From contig NZ_SOBG01000001.1 of NCBI RefSeq assembly GCF_004365575.1, positions 62,001 to 126,000 on the forward strand: DNA of 64,000 nucleotides, read 5' to 3'. A program made the translations under genes and the position numbers. This document shows, in pieces, positions 57,536-64,000 of the stretch (its first letter is position 1; each line of letters begins with the position of its first letter). Source of the stretch: Hypnocyclicus thermotrophus. Lineage in GTDB: Bacteria > Fusobacteriota > Fusobacteriia > Fusobacteriales > Fusobacteriaceae. A model generated the notes under the pieces. It saw nothing but the letters and a program-made list of their open reading frames with translations, was not told where the DNA came from and did not search any database.

Positions 57536-59206
57536 ATGAAAATTAAGGGAAAAATGTTACTATTAATTTCATTATTAAGTATTGTCAATTTTTTACTCTA
57601 TACTTTTATTTCTAATAAAATTATAGGTTTTATTGTTAGTTTGGTTTTATCAATAATAGTTACCCTTATATTAATTGGAAAAACTATTAAAAATATGGAT
57701 AAAATAAAAGAAATATTAATGAATTTATCTGGAAATACTTCTGATCTTTCAATAAAACTTGATATTAATTCTAATGATGAAATTGGAGAAATCGCTAAAT
57801 ATATTAATATATTTTTAGAAGATTTAGAACAAGTAATAGCACAAATAAATCAAACAAGTAAAAAAGTCGCTGATTCTTCTCTATATTTATCAGAAAATCT
57901 AAAAGATATATTAAATAATAATAATAATGAAAATCATATGCAAGCAATAAAAGAAAAAATGGAATATATTGCTGAAAATGTGAATAAACAAACAGCATTT
58001 TCTGAAGAGGCAGCTTCAGCAACAACAGAAATTTCTCAATCAATAAATAGTATTCATGAAAAGGCTGAAAATACAAAACATTTAGCAGTAGATACAAGTA
58101 AATTAGCAAAAGAGAGTGAAAAAAATATAATAAAAAATCTTCAAGAACTTCAAAATATTGAAGAAAGTGTACAAAATATAGAAAATAAAACAGAAATTTT
58201 AGAAAAATCTTCACAACAAATATTTAATATAGTAGAAATGATAAATAAAATAACAGAGCAAACAAATCTACTTGCGCTAAATGCAGCAATAGAAGCAGCA
58301 AGAGCTGGAGAAGCAGGAAAAGGATTTAGTGTCGTTGCAGAAGAAGTCCGAAAATTAGCAAATAATTCATCTGAAGCTACTCAGGAAATAGAAAAAGTAG
58401 TAAAATCTATTCAAGGAGAAGTAAATGAATTAGTAAATCTTACTAAAGTTAGTTATAAACAAGTACAATCAGGAAGAAAAACAACAGAGATAACAAATAC
58501 TAAAATTTTAGATATTATAGAAAAAATACAAATTACAAGTGAAGAAATAGAAGATATTTCTATATCAATTAAAGAACAAAAACATGCTGTTGAAGAAATT
58601 AATTTAGCTATGGATGAAATATCTAATAGAAGTGTAGATATTAGTAATTTAACAAATGATCAATTAGAAGCTAATACATTTATTACTGATTTAGTAAAAG
58701 ATACTACTCAATATTCTGCAAAGTTAACTGAAGTCGCAGATGCATTAAAAAATGTATCTTCTGGATTTAAAATAAATAAAGATATTAAAATAAAAAGAAA
58801 AAAAGCTGTTGAATGGACAAGTGATTATAGTGTTTCAGTTGAACTTATGGATCAAGAACATATAAAATTATTCGATTTAATCAATGAATTAAATGATGCT
58901 ATGATTAATGGTCAAAGTTCTGATAAAATAGAATCTATATTAGATGGTTTAATAGATTATACAGAATATCATTTTGGTGATGAAGAGAAACTTATGAAAA
59001 AAATAAATTATTCTGGATTAGATGAACAAATAAAAGCTCATAGAACATTTGTAAATAAAATGAAAGAATTTAAAAAAGATATGCAAAGTGGAGAATTACT
59101 TTTATCTGTTAAAATAATTAATTTTTTAAAAGACTGGTTGATTTTACATATTTTAAATATTGATAAAAAATATAGTGAATATATGAATAAAAATGGTATA
59201 AAATAA
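57536..59206 (+). CDS. chemoreceptor fused to a C-terminal hemerythrin domain
   Basis: 556 aa. Two adjacent membrane helices (about 8-25 and 28-48) with hardly any outside loop, HAMP-like segment, signalling coiled coil with tip [38 protein letters not shown], then bacteriohemerythrin from about 425 ([44 protein letters not shown]). It should sense O2 or a related ligand in the cytoplasm. One iron ligand (His78 of DcrH-Hr) is Gln here. The ATG at 57536 follows AAGGAGTGATATT; the frame upstream of it crosses a terminator. Confidence 0.9.
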   Translation: MKIKGKMLLLISLLSIVNFLLYTFISNKIIGFIVSLVLSIIVTLILIGKTIKNMDKIKEILMNLSGNTSDLSIKLDINSNDEIGEIAKYINIFLEDLEQVIAQINQTSKKVADSSLYLSENLKDILNNNNNENHMQAIKEKMEYIAENVNKQTAFSEEAASATTEISQSINSIHEKAENTKHLAVDTSKLAKESEKNIIKNLQELQNIEESVQNIENKTEILEKSSQQIFNIVEMINKITEQTNLLALNAAIEAARAGEAGKGFSVVAEEVRKLANNSSEATQEIEKVVKSIQGEVNELVNLTKVSYKQVQSGRKTTEITNTKILDIIEKIQITSEEIEDISISIKEQKHAVEEINLAMDEISNRSVDISNLTNDQLEANTFITDLVKDTTQYSAKLTEVADALKNVSSGFKINKDIKIKRKKAVEWTSDYSVSVELMDQEHIKLFDLINELNDAMINGQSSDKIESILDGLIDYTEYHFGDEEKLMKKINYSGLDEQIKAHRTFVNKMKEFKKDMQSGELLLSVKIINFLKDWLILHILNIDKKYSEYMNKNGIK

Positions 59207-59212
59207 AATATA

Positions 59213-59246
59213 AGACTCTTCTTTTATAAAAGAGGAGTTTTTTTAT
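59213..59246 (+). terminator. terminator after the chemoreceptor
   Basis: AAGACTCTTCTTTT pairs with AAAAGAGGAGTTTT with one mismatch; T-run follows. Confidence 0.75.
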
Positions 59247-59343
59247 AATTATTTATATTTAATAATCTTCATAATCGAGTATAATTTTTATAAAAATTAT
59301 ACCTGTTAGATGTTTTAATGTATAAATGTATGATGTAGGGAAA

Positions 59344-60180
59344 ATGAAATGTTTATACATTAAAGATTTAAACCTTTATTTATTTATGTTTTTTATAGTT
59401 TATAAAATAATTAATATGAAAAGTATATACATTAAAAAAAACTTAGCAAAATCAATAAAAAAAAACTTATGAAAAGTACATACATTTTTTTATATCAATA
59501 TTATTAATATATTTTAGAATAAATATAATATATATTTTTATGAAAAGAGTATATATAAATAGTATTATTATGTTTATTCTATGTTTATACATGTATTAAA
59601 GTTAGTAAATATCAAGATTTTTTTAATATTTTATATTTTTAATAGTTATAAAATGTATTAGGATATGTTTATACACAAAAAAAATACAGTTATTTTAATA
59701 GTTGTTATAATAATAAGTTTAGGAAAAGAATATACATTTTTATAAAATATTGATTTTAAAGGAAATAAATATATAAATATAAGTTATGAAATAATTATAC
59801 AGTTAAAAAAGATTAGTATTTCTAATGTATATAATGTTTTTATTCAAATAAATGTAAAATGAAAAGTTTATACATTTATTTTTTTATTTATTTTATATTT
59901 CATGAAATAATTATACAGTTATAAAAGTCTTATTTTTTAATAAAATTTTAAAAAAAAATTTTTCATTGTACTTATGAAATGATTATATACTTATTTTGAT
60001 CATTAAATTCAACGTTTATATAATATGAAAAGTTTATACATTATATATATAAAATTTATATTTGAGAATATATACAATTATACTTATAAATACTAAGTTT
60101 TTTTTATGTATTCATATTTCATAAAATTCTTGATTTATTTTTATTTTTAAAGTAAAATAGGAAAAGAAAGTACATATATT
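59344..60180 (+). repeat. iteron array, probable replication origin
   Basis: About 14 copies of an 18-19 bp repeat with consensus ATGAAAAGTTTATACATT. Clear copies: 59344, 59416, 59469, 59540, 59786, 59859, 59902, 59974 and 60025; weaker ones near 59581, 59661, 59721, 60064 and 60160. The sub-type ATGAAATAATTATACAGTT occurs at 59786 and 59902. TTATACACA at 59669-59677 fits the DnaA-box consensus TTATNCACA. The ~990-base gap has no coding frame and is very AT-rich. It stands directly before the initiator gene. Confidence 0.85.
60130..60158 (+). promoter_or_regulatory. promoter of the replication initiator gene
   Basis: TTGATT (60130-60135), 17 bases, TAAAAT (60153-60158). An iteron-like GGAAAAGAAAGTACATATAT follows immediately, suggesting autorepression. 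Confidence 0.6.
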
Positions 60181-60199
60181 TCATTTTGGGAGGATAAAA

Positions 60200-61927
60200 T
60201 TGAAATTAGAAAAATACCAAATAGATACTAATGGAAGTCTTAAAAAAGAACTTGACATTATAGAAAATGCTACAAGAGAACTTATTACAAAAGGCAGTCA
60301 AGAGATTATTATAAATAAAAAAGAACTTCAAAATATAGAAACTAAGACTATTGAAATAGAAGGTACAGGAAATTTTATTGGTGTAAAAAATAGTATAATT
60401 AATATACCACTTGAAATGATAGTTTTTCCTTTTTTTACTAATCAAAAACAAAAAAGAAATGTAAATTTTGAATATAAATTCACAGATGTGGGTATTACTA
60501 TGCGTTCAAAACTTTCAAGTTTTGATAAAAATGATAAAGTATATCAACCTTCTTTATTAGAAAAAAAAATATATAATTATCTTATTATTATGTATGAAAA
60601 AAATATAGAAGAAGAAAAAGAGATAGATTATATTCAATTTGAAGTTGCTGATTTTATAGAAAAATTTTTAGGTAATAAAATGAATTCACAATATTATCCT
60701 AAAGTAGAGCAAGCACTTAAAAATCTTAAATATACTCAATATGAATTTTTAGTAGATAATCATAAAAAAGCAGGAAAATTAAAATTTGAAAGTCCTAGAT
60801 TTTTTTTATTAGATTATACAAAACTAAAAATTGGGAAAAGAGTATACTATCGTGTAAAATTAAATTCAAATATAATTAATAAAATTATAGAAAAAAGATA
60901 TATAAAATATGATTCTAAAAATTTAATGGAAATAACAGATAGAGATTCTGTTGCTGATAGAATATATGAATATATATCTATGAAAAGATTTAATAAAATA
61001 GAAGGAAAAGAAAAAATAGAAGTTTTAGCAGGTATTATTCCATTACAAACTATAAAAATAAATAAAGTGAAAAATAAAAAAGGAAAAATAGTAGAATATA
61101 AAACAAGTAATATGAGTTTTGTAAGAAGAAGAATAAAAAAAGCTTTTAATGTATTGAAAGATATGGAGTATATAAAAAGTTTTAAAGAAGTAGAAGAAGA
61201 ACCAAAACGATATACAATATATTATGAATTTAATACAGCAAAAGATAATGTATGTCATGTGTCGTCATATTTATCAACTCCAGAAAGTTTAACTTTTATG
61301 CCAAATAATATGGAAGAAAATATTTATAGTGATGAAATATCAAATTATGAAAAATTTGAATTAGCATTAAAAAAAGTAAAAAGAAATATATATTTTGCTA
61401 AAAAATATAATAAAAGAATATATAAAAAATTAGTGAGACTTTGTGATAGTGAAGGAGAAGAGTTTGTAGTAGAGATTTTAAATAGAATTTACAGTGGATT
61501 GAATACACAAATAAAAAAGACATTAGGTGCTTATATAGATACAATAGTAAGAAATCTAAAGAAAGAACAAGTTAATAATGTATCACCAAAATTATTTAAT
61601 TTTGGAAATGATCATACACTTAAAAATAATATAGAAGATGCAGAGATAATAAAAGAAAATAATAAAAAAGAAGAAATAATCGAAATAGAAGAAAAAGAAT
61701 CAGAAAAACCTGAAAATACTAATGATGAGCTAGAAAATACTTTATTAAATTTATTTGAAAACTTTAGTGATGAAAGAAAAGAAGAAATAATCGAAACAGC
61801 AAGAGAATATTTCTTAAAAGATACAGGATGTGAAAAATTAAATCCTATTCAAGAAAAAATATTTAATAGTGAAAATGTAAAAAAATTATATGTAAGAAGA
61901 GTTTTAAAAGAAATATTTGGAATATAA
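60200..61927 (+). CDS. plasmid-type replication initiator (RPA/RepA family)
   Basis: 575 aa. The core, about 55-330, fits the replication initiator protein A family: NIPLEMIVFPFFTNQKQKRNVNFEYKFTDVGITMRSKLSSFD, then YQPSLLEKKIYNYLIIMYEKN with winged-helix pattern and a second WH (DRDSVADRIYEYISMKR). The C-terminal third is acidic and helical with a glutamate-rich linker (about 485-520). It should bind the iterons and open the origin. The start is TTG behind GGGAGGATAAAA, a weak start that may limit synthesis. Confidence 0.82.
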   Translation: MKLEKYQIDTNGSLKKELDIIENATRELITKGSQEIIINKKELQNIETKTIEIEGTGNFIGVKNSIINIPLEMIVFPFFTNQKQKRNVNFEYKFTDVGITMRSKLSSFDKNDKVYQPSLLEKKIYNYLIIMYEKNIEEEKEIDYIQFEVADFIEKFLGNKMNSQYYPKVEQALKNLKYTQYEFLVDNHKKAGKLKFESPRFFLLDYTKLKIGKRVYYRVKLNSNIINKIIEKRYIKYDSKNLMEITDRDSVADRIYEYISMKRFNKIEGKEKIEVLAGIIPLQTIKINKVKNKKGKIVEYKTSNMSFVRRRIKKAFNVLKDMEYIKSFKEVEEEPKRYTIYYEFNTAKDNVCHVSSYLSTPESLTFMPNNMEENIYSDEISNYEKFELALKKVKRNIYFAKKYNKRIYKKLVRLCDSEGEEFVVEILNRIYSGLNTQIKKTLGAYIDTIVRNLKKEQVNNVSPKLFNFGNDHTLKNNIEDAEIIKENNKKEEIIEIEEKESEKPENTNDELENTLLNLFENFSDERKEEIIETAREYFLKDTGCEKLNPIQEKIFNSENVKKLYVRRVLKEIFGI

Positions 61928-61955
61928 AGATGTGTTATTTAACACATCTTTTTTT
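61927..61955 (+). terminator. terminator of the initiator gene
   Basis: AAGATGTGTTA-TT-TAACACATCTT, then T6. Confidence 0.85.
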
Positions 61956-61980
61956 TATAAAAATATATGAAATAATTTAA

Positions 61981-62664
61981 TTATAATTCGATATCAACAG
62001 TTTTTAATTCTTTATCAAGTTTTTTATAATTAGGTAATATTTTTTCTATATCTTTCCAAAATTCTTTAGAATGATTCATGTGTTTTAAATGCATAAGTTC
62101 ATGAATAATTACATAATCAATTAAATCTTGTCGACACATAATTATTTTATAATTAAATGTAATTTTTTTGTTAGAATAACATATACCAAAACTTCGTTTT
62201 AAATTTCGTATTCTAATTTCTATAGGTATAAGTTTTAGATTTTGGGAAATAATAATACATCTATTAGTAATATATTCTTTTGATTTTTTTAAATAAAAGT
62301 TTTTAATTAAATCTTTTATTTTATTTGAATTATATACATATGTAATATTTATTATGAAATGATTATACATATTATTTAATATAAAATCTTCTTTTATATC
62401 TTTAAAAACAAGTGTATACTCAGTTCCTAAAAAATAAAATTTATTATTTTCTGTGTAAGTTTTTTTAGGTAAATTATTAAGTTTGTTTATAATCCAATCT
62501 GATTTTTTATGTATTAATTCAATTATATATTTATTACTTATATATTTAGGTGTATTTACTTTTACTAAACCATTTTTTTCTATAATTATAGAAATGTTTT
62601 TCTTTTTCTTTTTATAAATTTTATATTTTATGTCATTTCCTTTAATATTAATAATTTTTTCCAT
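61981..62664 (-). CDS. YgjP-like (DUF45, M48-type) zinc metallopeptidase
   Basis: 227 aa. The zinc motif HELMHLKHMNHSKEFW is near residue 190, and the N-terminal KGNDIKYKIYKKKKKNISIIIEKNGLVKVNTPKYIS is the usual YgjP start. No signal peptide. Family members are found beside replication and restriction genes; the substrate is unknown. An iteron-like sequence (ATGAAATGATTATACAT, 62354-62370, plus strand) lies within the coding region. AGGAGAATTTTA precedes the ATG. Confidence 0.85.
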   Translation of the reverse strand: MEKIINIKGNDIKYKIYKKKKKNISIIIEKNGLVKVNTPKYISNKYIIELIHKKSDWIINKLNNLPKKTYTENNKFYFLGTEYTLVFKDIKEDFILNNMYNHFIINITYVYNSNKIKDLIKNFYLKKSKEYITNRCIIISQNLKLIPIEIRIRNLKRSFGICYSNKKITFNYKIIMCRQDLIDYVIIHELMHLKHMNHSKEFWKDIEKILPNYKKLDKELKTVDIEL

Positions 62665-62798
62665 TAAAATTCTCCTGTTTTTCTTTCATTTTATAATTTT
62701 TAATTATATTTGTAAAATAAAATAGTTTAAAAGAAAAAATAAATTAAAATTTAAAATATAATTTTAGGTTTTTAATTTATTATCAAATGATAACACAT

Positions 62799-62832
62799 AA
62801 AAAAGAACTATAATATTATAGTTCTTTTTTTT
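62799..62832 (-). terminator. terminator of cheA
   Basis: AAAGAACTATAAT pairs with ATTATAGTTCTTT, with T-runs on both strands, just beyond the cheA stop. Confidence 0.8.
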
Positions 62833-62840
62833 AGATAAAA

Positions 62841-64000
62841 CTATGTTTTCTCTGAAAGTTTAAATAAACTTTCTATTCCGAGTATAAGAGCTGCTTTACC
62901 ATCTCCTAGAATTGATGCTCCTAATATATAATTAATATCATTAAAATCATTACTGAGAGGCTTAACAACAATTTCTCTTCTATCTAATACATCATCAACG
63001 GGAAGAGCTTTATATTTACCATCTACATCAAGAACAACCATGATTTTTGCTTTACCATTACCATCAAAAAATTTATTGCTATCAATTACAGGAATAATAT
63101 TATCTCTTAAACGTATAAAATCTTTTCTTCCCCCGAGATAAACATAATCTTCATTTTCTATTTTAAATACTTCTTTTATAAACACACTAGGAATTATATA
63201 TTTGTGTGATTTTATATTTACTATAGTACCATTTAATGAAGTCATATTTTGAGGAATACGTAGTTGAATAGATAATCCTTGGCCTATTCTATTAGTCATT
63301 TTTATTTTTCCACGTAATTTTTGTATTTCTGTTTTAACAACATCCATTCCGACCCCTCTACCAGCTATTTGATTTACTTTATCTGCAGTAGAAAAACCTG
63401 GTAAGAATATAAAATTTATTATTTCATATTCAGTATATTTTGTATTTGGATCAATTAATTTTTTTTCAAGAGCTTTTTGGTATACTTTATCAGGATTTAT
63501 TCCTTGTCCATCATCTGTAATATTAATATAAACATATCCTTTTTCAGAGTAAGCATTTAAAAATATAGTTCCAATTTCATTTTTACCATTTGCTATACGC
63601 TTTTCTTTATTTTCTATCCCATGAGAAATAGAATTTTTAATAAGATGAAGCAAAGGGTCAACAATTTTACTCCCAATAATTCTATCAATTGTGGTATTTT
63701 CACCAGAAATTTCTAGTTTTACTTTTTTATTTAATTTTCTCATTGCATCATGGGCATTTAAACTAACTTTTTGAAAAATAGAGTGTAATGTAATCATTCT
63801 AAATGAAATAGATAAATTTTGTATATCTTTTGTTATTCTAAAACTTTTATAAATATCTTTTATTAAATAACTATCTTTATCAAGAATTTTTATTGCGCTT
63901 TGTTCTATTTGAGATTGTATCATCATTAATTCTTCTAATAAATCAATAAGTTTATCAGCTTTTAATGCAGGAATTTTTATCATATCTTGTATAATATCTT
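62841..64000 (-). CDS. cheA: CheA histidine kinase, C-terminal part (cut by window edge)
   Basis: 386 codons are visible and the frame continues past 64000, so the internal ATG at 63983 is not the start. Visible domains: dimerisation P3 (ADKLIDLLEELMMIQSQIE), ATPase P4 with N-box LLHLIKNSISHGIE, G1 ITDDGQGI, F-box GFSTADKV, G2 GRGVGMDVV, and the CheW-like P5 domain (MTSLNGTIVNIKSHKYIIPSVFIKEVFKI). The histidine phosphotransfer domain lies outside. It would receive signals from the chemoreceptors at 37.4 and 57.5 kb. Confidence 0.92.
   Translation of the reverse strand, partial: DIIQDMIKIPALKADKLIDLLEELMMIQSQIEQSAIKILDKDSYLIKDIYKSFRITKDIQNLSISFRMITLHSIFQKVSLNAHDAMRKLNKKVKLEISGENTTIDRIIGSKIVDPLLHLIKNSISHGIENKEKRIANGKNEIGTIFLNAYSEKGYVYINITDDGQGINPDKVYQKALEKKLIDPNTKYTEYEIINFIFLPGFSTADKVNQIAGRGVGMDVVKTEIQKLRGKIKMTNRIGQGLSIQLRIPQNMTSLNGTIVNIKSHKYIIPSVFIKEVFKIENEDYVYLGGRKDFIRLRDNIIPVIDSNKFFDGNGKAKIMVVLDVDGKYKALPVDDVLDRREIVVKPLSNDFNDINYILGASILGDGKAALILGIESLFKLSEKT

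Noticed and set aside
57804-58214. 136-residue minus-strand frame in the chemoreceptor-hemerythrin gene
   Set aside because: Leu/Tyr/Phe-rich antisense of coiled-coil codons.

Overview
The window is very AT-rich DNA from an anaerobic, fermentative bacterium with an outer membrane. Evidence for this is a MipA/OmpV-type porin-like protein, several lipoproteins, a Spy-like periplasmic protein, NfnAB, FabV/Ter and an iron alcohol dehydrogenase. The mix of clostridial-style regulation (CIRCE, CvfB, cre/LacI-type operators) with a diderm envelope and extreme AT content points to Fusobacteriota. That is an inference; no 16S or other diagnostic marker is present.

Layout. 0-3 kb: end of a chromate transporter, an orphan PTS IIA-Glc, a CheY-like receiver and a lipase-like protein. 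3-16.7 kb: cvfB, a MalEFG-type sugar ABC operon with a LacI repressor about 7 kb away that shares its operator, a deoxynucleoside kinase, a tRNA-modifying methyltransferase, argF, a dicarboxylate/glutamate symporter, a MipA-like protein and fabV. 16.8-26.3 kb: an RpoD-like sigma factor behind a 42-bp palindrome, a DEAD-box helicase, udk-xth, a HAD phosphatase, and an LDH-fold dehydrogenase with an unusual specificity residue next to ilvE. 26.4-31 kb: a six-gene cassette (DUF2170-like, PspA, small lipoprotein, DUF350, membrane-fused aminopropyltransferase, DUF4178-like) resembling the E. coli yjfIJKL set but without a neighbouring ATP-grasp gene. 31-46 kb: a Mu/TnsB-like transposase relative with a substituted catalytic residue, crr-ptsG, clpB under CIRCE, a chemoreceptor, a GGDEF gene broken at two slippery A-tracts, nfnAB and an adh-merR pair with a 19-bp-spacer promoter.

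46-62 kb carries the machinery of an independent replicon. A ParA with an N-terminal basic DNA-binding-like extension and a second internal start is followed by ParB. About 12 kb further on is an RPA-family replication initiator preceded by roughly 14 iteron-like repeats and a DnaA-box match; a second, mostly inverted iteron cluster lies 3.5 kb upstream. Between them sit an 11-gene tRNA operon interleaved with eight copies of a ~75-bp repeat, a MarR-MATE operon, two lipoproteins and a chemoreceptor-hemerythrin fusion. With housekeeping genes such as clpB, udk, argF and multi-copy tRNAs in the same 64 kb, the simplest readings are a chromid (secondary chromosome) or a plasmid integrated into the chromosome; the window cannot decide. 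The right edge is a truncated CheA.

Recurring theme: c-di-GMP and chemotaxis-type signalling with degenerate catalytic motifs (GGDEF-like at 7.5 kb, YD-for-HD in the HD-GYP protein, a hemerythrin lacking one iron ligand).
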